From NCBI RefSeq assembly GCF_029227915.1, contig NC_079881.1:16777501-16841500 (forward strand): a DNA stretch of 64,000 nt, given 5' to 3'. The DNA comes from Hydractinia symbiolongicarpus. Its lineage: Eukaryota; Cnidaria; Hydrozoa; Anthoathecata; Hydractiniidae. The position numbers and the translations under genes are program-made. Shown one piece after another: positions 1-11,480 of the stretch. Position 1 is the stretch's first letter. Each line of letters starts with the position of its first letter. Below the pieces are notes generated by a model. That model worked only from the letters and a program-made list of their open reading frames with translations, searched no databases and was not told where the DNA came from.

Positions 1-2
1 GT

Positions 3-1448
3 GAAAGTTTAACTGATGATGATATAATTAATATGGATTTCTTCAAGCGTTGTAGATATGTTGATTTTTTCTTTCAAACCATCTTAGTTCGCGGTCTACT
101 TGGTAAAGTTCAGTACCATGTAATTAGAGTAGAATATCAAGACAGAGGTAGTCCACATATCCATTCCTTTCTTTGGGTTATTGATGTACCTGTTCTAACA
201 GAGAGAACCATTGATGAATATGTTGCTTTTGTTGACAGTCTAGTAAAGGCAACTTTGCCGAATATGTCTGCTGACAAGGATTTATTTAATTTAGTGACTT
301 CTTACCAAATTCATTCACACTCAAAGTCATGTCGGAAATATAAAACCCAGGCATGCCGATATAACTTTGGAAAGTTTTTTACAGATCGTACAATCGTTGC
401 AAAGCCTTTGCCAGAACAAATGACTGACGAAAAAAACAAGTTGTGCTACAAAAACGAGAAGCAATTCTTTCGAATGTTAAGGAATGAAAAAGGTTTACAA
501 TACAGCAAGCTGCACTGAAGTATCTTGTCTACAGGGACGGTGGTTATCAAAACTGGGATTCGGCTCCTAGAAGAAGGTGCTGAATACACTTTATTGCTTC
601 TTACAAGCATGAGTACTGTCCAACTTGGACCTAAAACTATTTTTTAAGAAGATCGTAAAGAGAAAAACAATCTTTCTATCACAAACAATACTACACAAGA
701 CAGAGCTATATGTCAAAAATATATAGAGACGTACTTAAACCCTCACAAAAGGAATATTATTGATTCTTCAAAAGAAATTTTCGAAGTTATTCCTTGCATT
801 TCAAAAGTTTAGAGTTATCTGAGGCAGATTATTACAATGCACATAGCATTTCAAGTGATTCTGATTTTCAAATACATCTAAAACGACTGCCTAATTCCTA
901 TTTCGTATATAATCACTTTGATGAAGGATTAGGATATTGGAAAGCAAATATTAATATTCAACAAGTTTTTAATCACTACAAAGCTGTAACATACATGTGT
1001 TCATTTTTTCAAAGCGGCAGATAAAACCTCTCAAACCATGAAGCAAGTTGCAACACAACCTCATCAGTGCAACAAAAGCCATTTCGAACAAATGAAAGCA
1101 ATACCTAGAGCGAATGTTACAAAACGCGAATGCTCAGTTCAAGAAGCTGTCTAGTTACTCATGTCGGAGTTGTGGCTCAGAAAAACCTTTCCTTGTATAA
1201 TATACGCAAATAATAATTTATCTGAAAAGCGCCACAGAATATGTCGTTACAAGGAGGAAATTGATGAGCTGCCAGAACACAGTACTGACATATTTAAACG
1301 CAATATGATTGATCGTTACATGGATAGGCCAAACCCCTTTTTTAAAAAAGGTAAACATAGAGTCCTTGATAGTTTTTGTTTTGCCCAATTTCAGTCTTAT
1401 TATTATGTTACAAATAAAACAATTGAAGAAAGTGAAAATGATTTTTAA
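3..1448 (+). pseudogene. Helitron Rep (HUH nuclease) region, broken
   Basis: Rep nicks and rejoins single DNA strands during rolling-circle transposition. The frame is open from base 3, so the ATG at 33 is not the true start. Piece 33-518 has the HUH metal site in SPHIHSFLW, then the Cys/His-rich stretch SKSCRKYKTQACRYNFGK that typifies Helitron Rep. Piece 794-1024 contains YKAVTYMCSFFQ, the catalytic-tyrosine region. Family members usually have a second Tyr where this copy reads Phe-Phe, so one catalytic Tyr seems lost. Piece 1161-1448 (LWLRKTFPCIIYANN, then FKRNMIDRYMDRPN) is the linker towards the helicase. Frames shift between 518 and 794, and a stop interrupts 1024-1161. It is a pseudogene, part of the same element as the next two entries. 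Confidence 0.85.
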
Positions 1449-1918
1449 CCTGTAGTGTTAAATGATAATTTATTAGAGTTCAACCATGCCGATTGTAGTT
1501 ATCCCAAACTAATTCCTTTAATGTCTTCAAAAGAAACATTACAATGCAGAAAAGTAAAAGCAGTTTTGCGATACCATGTACCTAACAAAAATAAAAAAAC
1601 AAAATAATATGCTCATCACTTGCTCTTCATGTTTTTTCCTTTTTGAAACGAAAATGCATTGAAATCTGTTAATGGTTCGTACGTTGAAAAGTTACAGGAG
1701 CTTGGAGTTAAGATGTAGTTGATCATAATAAGACAATACTTGAACCACTTAGTGATTTAGTGGACGGTACTTTGGTGAACTTACAAGGTGATCTTCATAG
1801 CAACACTGATGCTTATTTACAACAGGAAAATGACTCTGTTGAGCAAGAATAATTAAATACTCTTGATGAATTAGTTGACGAAAATCCTTCTAAAGATGCA
1901 GTAGTATTTGACGAAGCA

Positions 1919-2793
1919 GTGGACATGTCTCGTGCAGACCCAATTCTTCTTTCTGATGACGAACTGAATTGCAAAATTAGATCTTTGAATTATGAACAAA
2001 GAAAAATATTTGATGTAATCTATAATTGGGCTGTAAACAAACTAAAATACTTAAACACATTATCACCTATAAATATAGCCCCTCTCCCTTGCATATTTTT
2101 TTTAACTGGCAATGCTGGATGTGAAAAGTCTTCCTTACACGAGTAATTTATTATTCCTTATCGAAACTATTTTCTTACAAAACTAAAAATTTTAAAAATC
2201 CGAACGTCCTACTAAAAAATTGAGGAAATTTTGAATCGTAAACAATCAGAAACGGCTGGCCTTGCTACAACTTTGAAAATCAAAGTAGATACCCGTGTCA
2301 TGTTTACAGTAAACATCGATATTCAGGATAGATAAAACAAATCCTTACAGACAATGGAACTGTTACCAAAGTTTACATAAAATTTGATGATCCCAAAGCT
2401 GGCAAAAAAAAAATAAATGCCGATCGACTTGCAAGACAACATTCTGCTGTTTCCATTGAAAAGGAGGAAGCTGATAAAAAGAGTAAGGAATCATCTCCAG
2501 TGATCAAGGGAACACAATTTCCTTTAGCCTTGAGTTATGCCTGTACATGTCACATTGTCCAGGGCTTGAGTTTTAATGAAGCTGTCATAAGTTTTGATCT
2601 AGTAAGGCAGAGAAATTTCAATTATACGCAAATGTATGTAGCTCTCAGTAGGGTTAGATCGTTAGAAGGACTGTACCTTATTGGAAAATTTGATGTGAAT
2701 GCCATTAGATCTAATCCTAGAGCCAATACAGAGTATGACCGTATGCGTGCAGAGTGGCCCCTTGAATTTCCAGATGAAGAGAATTTAGCTTAA
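1919..2793 (+). pseudogene. Helitron Pif1-type helicase, internally deleted
   Basis: The N-terminal piece (1919-2146) carries the Q-motif-like LNYEQRKIFDVI and a degenerate Walker A, FLTGNAGCEKS, where GxxGxGKS would be expected; the changed Gly to Glu probably kills ATP binding. After about 350 bp without an open frame, the C-terminal piece (2500-2793) has the late helicase motifs: GTQFPLALSYACTCHIVQGLS, then QMYVALSRVRSLEGLYL. Everything between motifs I and V (normally several hundred residues) is missing. Reading frames around 2230-2500 still show recognisable linker peptides. Such helicases unwind DNA for Helitron replication. It follows Rep in the same orientation, as in a fused Rep-Hel protein. 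Confidence 0.85.
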
Positions 2794-2802
2794 ACAAAGC
2801 TT

Positions 2803-3203
2803 TGCCTAGGTCTTTTGAATATAAGGTCGTTTAATAAGCATTTACCAGATGTTTCTCTGTGGGCTAATTTTATATCATCTGATGTTTTATGCTTCACTGA
2901 AATTCAACTTTTATCTAACCAGACACCACAGAATGCTGCTAATTTTTTGCATTACTTTAACAGTTGTCATAATGCTTGTAGTGATAGATATCAAGGTTTA
3001 ACTTTTTGCCACTGAGAAAGCATTAATGTAGTGGAACACTATTTTGGCACAGGTTCAGTTATACTCAAGTTCACTAAGCAATTGCTTTCAAGCAGTCTGT
3101 TTAGTGTATTGTTACTTTACAGAAAAAAGACCGTCAGTTTAGCTCAATTTCTCAGTAATCTGTCAAATTTAGTGGCTCCTGAACAGTTTGAAATTTTTCT
3201 ATA
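2803..3203 (+). pseudogene. Helitron C-terminal endonuclease domain fragment
   Basis: Directly after the helicase stop, 2815-3015 reads NIRSFNKHLPDV, then SDVLCFTEIQL, the opening strands of an apurinic-type (exonuclease-endonuclease-phosphatase) nuclease. Glu in TEIQL sits where the metal-binding Glu of TETW normally is. After a stop at 3013-3015 the same frame continues with recognisable sequence to about 3203 (for example LLYRKKTVSLAQF). The catalytic C-terminal half (SDHxP) is absent. Helentron-type Helitrons carry such a nuclease fused behind the helicase, which is why I call the element Helentron-like. It could instead be an independent non-LTR fragment, but spacing and orientation favour the fusion. 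Confidence 0.65.
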
Positions 3204-4359
3204 ATAACCACACAAAATCATTCCGTCATATTAAGAACAGAAATGAAACGGCGTTATTTAAATTAATTTGGAGCCTAAGTATGAAAATAAAGCAATGATC
3301 TACGGTGGAGTATAGCTACATGTGCTTCCCCATACCAAAATGATTCGAAATCATGTGATTTATGTTTAACGGAAAAGATAATCATCGTACGTGCTGAACA
3401 TATGGGATTACTAAATAAACAAAATGAACTTATAAGTAAATGCCGTCATAAAAATAAATTCCCACTGAAAGTTTATATATCCAAAACTTCTCTCTGCGAA
3501 GAGGTGCTGACGCGTCTGTGTAATCGATCAACGTAACTTCACAATCATTGAGGAGTCCCGAGTGACCCTCGCTAAAAAAGTGTCAATGAAAAAACGTTTG
3601 CATCTTCTTTGAGCTGCTTTTCCATTTGTTCCATCGTATATATGTACTTGTATAATATTTGTATATGTATAAGACATATGTAAATCTTCTATGCAGTAGT
3701 AATTCCGTAAAAAGTATGAATAGTACTCTCTACATACTCTTTAGGGATATTGCTAGTGCACTCTTGTGATTTTTAATTACACACATACGTAAATTTGCTT
3801 GTACAGTTGCTCAATGTGTGCTACAACAGATGGGTACATTGTTGCATATAGTATCAGTAATTTTCAAAACCAAAACCATTTCAATCGGACACAAAAAAGA
3901 ATTTTAACTAACTAGTATGTCACAAAGTGCATTAACTGTACTGTCTGCATGTTCTTTCTTACCCTTTCTAGATGCAATTTCTTTACTTTAGAGAATTTTT
4001 AACTTACTTCAATAACGACTTCCAAGGAAACTCCTGCAACCCCGGAAAACAAAGAAGATAGTAAGTCTACTTTGTATTATATTGCTCTGATAATTTACTA
4101 TAAACTATCAGATTTTTTTCAACATAACCTTATGTGATATTTGGACACCTAAGAAACAGTTTTAGGGAGGGTGTGCTTAGATAATTATTTTTATGAAAAC
4201 TTCTTATTCGAGGAATCTGCTTCTTCAAGAAGGACGCTTATTCTGGGATTTCCGGTAGTTGTAAACCAATCTCAAGTGAAATTTAAGCTGTCTAAAATTT
4301 TGGGTAGAGAAAGGTGTAGAAAAACTGAAATTTAAATTTAATAATATTCCTTTTTTTAA
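3204..4359. other. Gap: no gene recognised
   Basis: AT-rich sequence with scattered stops in all frames. A short open stretch at about 4020-4060 followed by GTAAGTC could be an exon and splice donor, but nothing supports it further. Confidence 0.4.
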
Positions 4360-5110
4360 CTCTCATTTGTGGTTATGTGTCGGACGTGTCACCTATAAGA
4401 AGAAGCATTTGGGTTTCACCAGAAAAACATGGATCCATTTCCCATATGGCCAACACAATATCAGCCTGTGAAATTAAAAAATTCACGGAAAATGGTTCAT
4501 ACGAGCTTCTTATTGACTCTTATTGACTTCTTATTGACTACTCTTTAGTAAAGAAGACCAAACTCGATTTTGAAATGAAAGTTGAGGAAGGTGATATTAA
4601 TTGAAAATATCATTAACGAATGTTCACTGTTTCAAATTATCAACACTTCAGGTCTTATCATCAATTTGTCAAACCAGTTCTCCCGTCAGAGTAATGGTGA
4701 TGAAATCGTATTACGCACTGCTATGTTAAAGGATAGCACCAACAGTTTACCAATTACATTTTTTGGCAGCATGGGAGAAACATTCAGCACGGATGCTGTG
4801 ATGCGCAACATAAGTTTCAAATCAGTCGCTATCTCCAACAGCCGCAATTACAGTCCACAGCATCTTCGACTGTTCAGCTCCAACTGGAACATGAAATCGT
4901 TGTACAAGAAGAAGATAAAGAAAAACTTTTGAAAAACGTTTGTGGTACAATAGTTTATGTAAATATAAAGTCTTTCCAGGCGATTCACTTCTGTAGACGG
5001 TGCAAGGGCGTGGTGAAAAGAGATGAAGATGTGGCAGAAACATTGTGAAAATATGTGCGTGGTAGAAAACTGCATCACCGTGGCAAGTGTCCTGTTTGCT
5101 GTCAAATGTC
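4360..5110 (+). pseudogene. OB-fold / replication protein A-like relic
   Basis: Fragmented coding-like sequence. About 4375-4530 reads SDVSPIRRS, then FTENGSYELLID, resembling an N-terminal segment seen in cnidarian OB-fold repeat proteins. The open frame 4582-4932 contains RTAMLKDSTNSLPITFFG, the typical OB-fold wording of RPA-like single-strand DNA binders. After a shift, 4985-5105 has CRRCKGVV and later CPVCCQMSE, a plausible four-Cys zinc ribbon as in the C-terminal domain of RPA1. Known RPA-like proteins bind single-stranded DNA, and some Helitrons encode one, so it may belong with the element at 1-3203. The 1.2 kb between them is uninformative. Not a complete gene; the family call comes from short motifs only. 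Confidence 0.45.
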
Positions 5111-6420
5111 TGAATTGAGTTTAAGGCAAGTCACACAATCGTTAAAGATTGTTTTGGAATCGATGTGACAGAAAACGCAAGATTGGCAAAGGCGATGTTG
5201 AAATATGTGGTTAATGTAGTATATGATGATGTTGACTTTTCGGTGATTAGCATCAACATGGATATGTAGTCATTTAGTTTTTATTTTCGATTCTGTTCAT
5301 GTTTTTTATGAAAGCTGTAGTGAAACAGTTTTTTGTTATCTGATGTTTTTCAGCTTCTTCTGTTTTTACACAAATGGTGGTTTTTCTATGAACCAAAAAA
5401 TGTTGTTATTCCAGTTTTTGTACCAATGATGTATTTTTTTTGCAAATGATTAGATTTTTTGGTCTTTGTCCCCGACTTCGAAATGAGCATGTCAGGCTTA
5501 GTGGTGTCCATGCGCAAAGATCCGCGTATAGTTTACCGCTTTTTATTTTTTAAGCCTATCAGGATGCTTTTAGAAAACTTTTTTTTATTTATTTTGAAGG
5601 TATTTATTTTTTATCTTTCCGGTTGACGTCAAAATGTACATAGTTTTTAATTTTTAAATATCAAAACTGAAGAATTCATTGTTTGTTCTACGATAGCAGC
5701 ATCAACTGTAAACATGTAGGCTACTGTAAACCAATCTGTTATACTTAATGAGCGATGACAATTCTGCCATATTGTAAATGCTTACGCGTTTTTCCATTAT
5801 ACCCACCTAGATAAAAAACAAATTTTGTGTCTGTTCATGTGGAAAATGTTTCAGTGCCAAGTAGGGGCACATGTCGGCATGTTAATTAAATAATTTTAAT
5901 CTATTATAATGGTCAATTAAAGCGTGTACGAAATATTAGGAAAAATGTGCCCTTATCCAAATGTCAGGAAAGGTGAGTTTGATTATGTTTCTAAATCTGA
6001 TAATTTCAATGGTTGGAGTAAACAGTAAATAATGTCCAGGAAATTCAAGACCAAATTTTGGCTCGAAACTCTGACTTGATATGAACTAACAGAATGTGTT
6101 TGCGTTCATACCGTCATCACGAATATGTTCAACGGGATCTCTATGGGCGGGAAAACCTTCATAAACAGAACAAAATTATAGTAACTGTCTTCCATCCGCC
6201 GAGACCTCGCCTAGAAACCTTTTTATCGAGTTATATCACGGACAAATTGACGGCTGCCAGACAAGTCCCCACTGGTACTTTCGCCGTGATATAACGTCAT
6301 ACTTTTCTCTTTGCTACTTTCAGCATTCACGCAACCAGTGAAAGAACACTGGCACGCGATTTGTTTATATGCGCAGCATTTCTTGTTACGTTTGTCCTGA
6401 ACCATTTTTTGCACTTTTTC
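5111..6420. other. Gap: no gene recognised
   Basis: AT-rich sequence; the few short open frames (for example 6094-6294) have no recognisable motifs or family-like composition. Confidence 0.4.
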
Positions 6421-7245
6421 CTACATGTTCGCTTTCCGAAGTGCGGGTAACCATATTTCTGGAAATTGATAGAAAATATTATTGATATGAGTATTTCTGT
6501 CTATAAAATTTATGGTTTCTTTTACTTTTCTTGCTGTCCAACCAGACTCTCGATCTATGATCTTTTTATTGTCCCTGTCAATAACATGATCATTTAACCA
6601 GCTTTGGTCCGCAATCTCATTTTTGTCTGCATCTGCGTTGCGTACGGCTCTTTTGTGCTCTTGCACACATTGTGTAAACATTCGTTTTGTTTCACCGACA
6701 TAAACAGCATCACAATCCTACACGGGATTTAGTAGACAATTTAACGTTGACTCCCTAGACATGTTTTGTCTTTCGGATGTGACAGTATACTACGTAACGT
6801 GTTTTTAGATTGAAGCACTGACTTTATTTTATAATCTTTCAATACTCGATTAAGTATGTTACTTGTCCCTGGCATATATGGCATACACACTGTAGCTACT
6901 GGTTCATTTTCCGCATCTTCCCCGTCACTACTCTTGTCAGTTCTATTACTGATTTTCCTCTCAACCTTTTTGCTGGTCTGTCTCGAGTACCCATTTGCAA
7001 GTAAGGCGTTGTTTATATGAGATAACTCTTTCTTTGGGCCATTCTCTCCACTGACTACATTGACTGCTCTGTCCAGTAATAAGGACACTACACTTTCTTT
7101 GCAGGACATTTATTGATTAGATGCGTATTTGAGATATTGATTAGTATGAGTTTGTTTGTGATACACTGACTCTGATAAGTTATCATCGTTACGAGACACT
7201 AGAGTGTCGAAGAAAGGAAGCGTACCGTTTTCTCCTGGTTTTAAT
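6421..7245 (-). pseudogene. Penelope-like element: RT 3' end, linker and GIY-YIG nuclease
   Basis: Read on the minus strand from 7245 down to 6421. First comes LPFFDTLVSRND and VYHKQTHTNQYLKYASNQ, the end of the Penelope reverse transcriptase. After a stop follows 7109-6741 with VVSLLLDRAVNVVS, ANGYSRQ and VCMPYMPGTSNILNRVLKDY, then NTLRSILSHPKDKT. Last is the GIY-YIG nuclease: DAVYVGETKRMF, an EH that fits the catalytic region, and GWTARKVKETINFI. In-frame stops separate the RT end, linker and nuclease, so it is inactive, and most of the RT is missing at the 5' side. Penelope elements prime at telomere-like or nicked ends using this nuclease. Its 5' border abuts the 3' border of the USP copy at 7290-8170. 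Confidence 0.85.
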
Positions 7246-7289
7246 ATATATTTATTTATTTTTAATTTTCTTTTTAATTATTTTACGCT

Positions 7290-8170
7290 GCCTGGAAGAA
7301 AAAGACATAGGACAGACTGCTGTTAAGTTCCTTCCGAAGGTCACATTGTGTCACAGCCCTGTGATTGCAGTGAAGTCACTAGTCTCTCTTTTAGTCTTGA
7401 ACAATGGATGTATAGTGCCCATTATCAAGAGAACCAGAGTGGTTTATAACCGCTCTAATCTTAAAGTGCTTACGGCTTCTTACCTCAAAGTCGTGGGAAC
7501 AGGAATGGATAAGTCTGGGGAACAAGAAACTGGCGACACTTGTTTAAGATATGAACATTTGACACGATGAATCGTTTTAACTGAACTATACTGTTCACAA
7601 TTTCCGTCTCTCGTGTTGCTGTTTGATGGGAATTACACAGAGGGCAAAACCATTTATCATTCCCTGTCAAAACCTATGGTTGTAAGAAGAGGTTCAAGAA
7701 CTCTTGAATTGTGGCACTTGGTTGGAATTCAAGAAATAGAGACATTTCATCAGTACAAGGCGATTGGAAACATGTGTCACATGTTTTTGTATTTCTGGTC
7801 CAAAACTAGAACATGCTGGTAGTAAAACACCAGTCTTTAGCAAGTTCACTTAGCAAATAACTTAGGATCTCAGGCACATTATGTTGTGTAAAAATATCAA
7901 AATTACCTTTTACTTTACTTATGGAATTTTTAGGTCTGCAAGGCAAGCGGATCGATCAACAGGGACTTTTGAAGATACCAATTGATGGAAAACATTCGAG
8001 CAAGCTAAAGCAAGAGGTGACAAGGAAGGATTTTCTGTCGAGAGGGCTGCATGGAATTGTGGTGGGGAGTTTAAACATTGCGGAATAGAATTTGCATAGC
8101 AAGTGTTACCCTTATTTTGTATGCCACTGTTTGTAGGCATTAACTCTTTTGTTGACCCTGAGGATGTCAT
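7290..8170 (-). pseudogene. USP (ubiquitin-specific protease) domain copy A, minus strand
   Basis: Read from 8170 down, it spans a whole USP fold. The Cys box is GIQNKGNTCYANSIPQCL (catalytic Cys in NTCY). Then come the QHD-type box QHNVPEILSYL, the two zinc CxxC pairs (CDTC and CPLC), QLKRFI, and the His box INHSGSLDNGHYTSI, ending in NSSLSYVFFFQ. The USP family removes ubiquitin from proteins; a full domain is usually 300 or more residues, and this one is about 290. Stops and frameshifts (near 7930, 7790 and 7490) make it a pseudogene. It is clearly related to, but much diverged from, copies B-F, and it lacks the hairpin-rich 3' tail that follows several of them. No introns are visible. Confidence 0.8.
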
Positions 8171-8214
8171 TTTCCTCTCAGTTATGTGGACAGGTGATTT
8201 GCTTTTGGCAAATT

Positions 8215-8850
8215 TGTGTGAAAATCAGTGTGTTATTCCCTCTCACTTTTCCCATCGTACATTGAACAATCAAATTGGTTTAGTTTCAGTTTGTTTGAAC
8301 GAACATGTTGTTGTAGTTTGCTCTGGTTTTTTACCAATATATAAGTGTTGATATTGGCAATATGTGTTTCGTTCTTTTTAAAAACTAACTGAATAATGAG
8401 ATGATCACTTGATTTCTACCGTCATTGGAGTTTTCGGTCCCGTCCTAGCACGGACTAATCAATAACTCCTCGTGATAGTGGACCATATCTTGGTTTAGGT
8501 ATTCTCATTAGTTAATAAAAACAATTTTCTTTTTTCAACTTACCGTTCTTATTGTCGTGCAGCTAAAACAAATTCAAAGGATCGTTTTGATCCATGATGC
8601 GTATGTATATCTTGCGTGTGTATGTCTTGCTACGACAGCTACTCGAGTGAAAAGAGGTCGATTATAAGACATGTGTAACCATATATAGTTAAAGGGCAAC
8701 AGGGAAACTTGATATACACCGTTGTAAAACACAACATCACAATACCCTTAATAAAAAGATACTAACTTGTTCCGTCCTAAACCAATTTGATTGTTCAATG
8801 TACGATGGGAAAAGCGAGAGGAAATAACACACTGATTTCCACACACGAAC
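8215..8850. repeat. Penelope-type terminal repeat, left block
   Basis: About 480 bp from 8215 recurs in inverted orientation at 12050-12560 (for example the strings around TACATTGAACAATC and GCACGGACTAATC). The first 55 bp also recurs inverted at 8792-8846, right before the RT coding region. The part at 8697-8790 recurs directly at 11390-11480. Penelope-like elements are known for such complex pLTRs with direct and inverted parts. The minus strand of 8424-8472 has a hammerhead-like core (see findings). Confidence 0.7.
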
Positions 8851-8928
8851 TTCCCGTCTCAAAATGAAGTACTAAAGACACCTCTAAACACACTATCTAC
8901 ATCAACTAAAACAACAACCTCAACAACA

Positions 8929-11266
8929 ATGGCAAACAAAAAAATAGAACCTGTAAAGCCGTCATTGATAAATAATATTGGACCTGGCGACAACCTTGGC
9001 AATTTGACAAGAAAACCTAAAGGTGGAGATGAGATCGAACGTTTTATTTCAATGTCGATTTCAAAAGTTTCATCAACAACCAACCGTGAAGCACGAGAAA
9101 AGTACATTAAATCCACAAACAAACAACTGGATCATTTGCGACAAATTCAGCTGCTAGAGGCACACGTCACCAATAAAACAATGCCATCTGGGCTTAAAGT
9201 GAATATACGCTCTACCGTGAACTTGCCGGAAGAGCTTAAAGACAAATGGAATACCACCTGCAGTGAAACCCTGCAAATACTGTTGGAAAACCACCAACAG
9301 AAAATCAACATTTATCAAAACGAGCGTAAAAAACTCAATCAGGAACTCCCAGAGGAAAAATTAAGTACCCTGAATAAAACTTTAATTCAGGAACACAATC
9401 AAAACGTGGTAACTCGAGAAAATAGAAAACATTCCCATGACCACTTTAAAACAAATAACGAACACATACATCGCAAACAACCACGTTTTTGACAACAACA
9501 AACACCTTGGTTTCATCAACAACAGCAAAAACGATTACAACGACAACAACGCTCTCAACAAACACCAAGATTCTAACAACCACAACAACAAGGACAGTAC
9601 CCTTCAAAAAACTTGTCAAACTGGAATCGAGAAAAATACCGATAATTAATTACCCGTCAAATACAACGGGTCACATTTCATGTATAAAATATAACACTGA
9701 ACACTTTGTGATCCAGACCCCTTCTTCAAAGAGAAAAAACTCTGTTAAACAATAATTTTATAAGAAAATAAAACATAAACAAACAAATAACCTTGTTGTC
9801 AATCTCTCAAATATTACTTTAACCAACCATGACCACTCAATTCTAAATAAAGGGCTCAAATTTGTTCCAACACCTACATATATTACCTCCCGCGGACACT
9901 TTACGTTAGCGCTCAATGAATTACGAAACCACAGTAGGTCTTCACCGTCGGTCTGACTAGATGGCACCTAAACCTAAAAACACAACACTCCTAAAATATA
10001 TCAACTCCATCCATGCTGATATTGAAATGTTCATCAACGACCACCCCCCCCCCCCCCCCCCCACTCCTGAAAGATAAATACAACTGCACTCCCGAAGAAT
10101 ACAAAAGTCTAAAAAACCTTTCAAAAAACAAAGACAAAGTAACTGAAAAAGCCGATGAAAGTGGCTCAATCGTCATCATGAACAAATATGATTACGTTGA
10201 CAAAGTACGCAAGCACCTGGACAATAAAACGTACTATTTAAAGATCTTGGCTGATCAGACAAAGGATCTTATTACAAACATACACAGCTTTATTGAAAAT
10301 TTACTCTATCATCACAAAATAGATAAAAACACACTAAAATTCATAACACCTACCACCCTCATCCGAATGCAACTTTTTCATATGTTACCTAAAATTCACA
10401 AGGATGGAACCCTGGTAGATCAATTGTATCAGCTGTGAATTCACCTACGGAAAATATATCAGAATTTTTAAACCTTTGTTTACAACCACTCCTACCCAAG
10501 CTGAAATCCTATATAAAGGATACGAAACACTTTATCACACGCATAAAAAGCCTACCAAAAATAAAGAAAATTGCTATTTTAGTGTCGGCAGACGTTACGT
10601 CGCTTTATACCAACATACAACACAAAGAAGGTGTGGACGCGTGTATACACTTCATGAACATTTTTCCGCATCAACTACCAAACTTTACACCAAGCAAACA
10701 AGTTACAAGCGTACTGTTCTCCCTTATTTTGGAAAAGAACTATTTTCAGTTCCCTCAGGAAAATTTTCTGCAACTAATAGGAACTGCTATGTGAACGAAG
10801 GTTGCACCACCATATGCATCTCTTTTTCTCGGCTTGTTCGAAGAAACACACATTTAAAAAGTTTACAGGCCTTCTTACGATTTACCTTTGCTTCTTGGAT
10901 GACATTGAGCATGGAAAAAACAAACTCAAGAAGTTGTTTACGTACCTCAATTCAGTACACCCAACAATAAAGTTTACTTATAAATTTTCAATCGAGGAAA
11001 TAGATTTTCACGATGCCACTGTCTATCTTGATCCAGAAACGAGAGACCTCAAAACAAAGCTATACATCATCCCTTATCATAGAGCATCTATTCCCGTAAA
11101 AAATATTTTCAAGAAACATTGGTCAATCATTATAAACGACAGAGAACTGCATAAAGTTTTTCCAAAAAAACCATTTATTGCATCCAAAGACACAAAAACA
11201 TCCAGGACCACATTGTCCGGACGAAATTGGGTGACTAACTCTCTGGCGGCTGAATCGTGCTTGTAA
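8929..11266 (+). pseudogene. Penelope-like element reverse transcriptase, frameshifted
   Basis: Coding-like sequence in several frames. 8929-9492 is an N-terminal basic and Gln/Asn-rich region starting at ATG 8929. About 9783-9955 reads NLVVNLSN and GLKFVPTPTYI, the Penelope-specific N-terminal RT segment. 10013-10438 has the RT start (SGSIVIMNKYDYVDKV, then LPKIHKDGT). 10435-10794 contains SADVTSLYTNIQHKEGVDA, whose SxDVxSLYTNI is the signature of this RT group. 10802-11266 has FLDDIEHGKNKL (the catalytic DD) and EIDFHDATVYLD. Two or three frameshifts plus a 19-base C run at 10044 break it. It ends after a region resembling FKKHWSIIINDREL without any GIY-YIG domain, so the 3' part is missing or was never there. 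It is flanked by the repeat blocks at 8215-8850 and 11390-12560. Confidence 0.85.
10044..10062. repeat. Run of 19 cytosines
   Basis: Uninterrupted C tract inside the Penelope RT coding region; it would encode proline and is the likely site of one frameshift. Its exact length may be a sequencing estimate. Confidence 0.8.
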
Positions 11267-11389
11267 TTTGAATATGAACTTTTTTAGAAGTACGAAGGAA
11301 ATACCATCATTGATATAAACTGTGTTTATTTAAAAGCCTAACTTTCTTTATATAAGAGCAACTTTCTTCCACCATTACCAACTCTATTA

Positions 11390-11480
11390 TAACAGGGAAA
11401 TTTGATACACACCGTTATAAAACACAACATCAAAATACCCTTAATGAAAAGATACTGGGAACTAACTTGTTTCGTCCTTT
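11390..11480 (+). repeat. Penelope terminal repeat, direct partial copy
   Basis: Close match in the same orientation to 8697-8790 (AACAGGGAAA, then CACCGTT..AAAACACAACATC, then ACTAACTTGT). It marks the 3' flank of the RT region as part of the same element. Confidence 0.65.

Larger units (their letters stand above)
1..3203 (+). mobile_element. Helitron (endonuclease-bearing, Helentron-like) remnant, truncated by the window edge
   Basis: Three successive blocks in the order expected for an animal Helitron polyprotein lie on the plus strand: HUH Rep nuclease (to about 1448), Pif1-type helicase (1919-2793) and an apurinic-like endonuclease start (2815-3203). Each block is broken by stops and frameshifts, and most of the helicase core is deleted, so the copy is dead. 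The reading frame is already open at base 3, so the real 5' end lies outside the window. I could not identify a terminal 3' hairpin. Family assignment rests on recognised motifs, not on a search. Confidence 0.85.

Noticed and set aside
9489-9755. Thr-rich 88-codon ORF as a separate gene
   Set aside because: Overlapping frame of a repetitive ACAAC-rich stretch inside the Penelope element.
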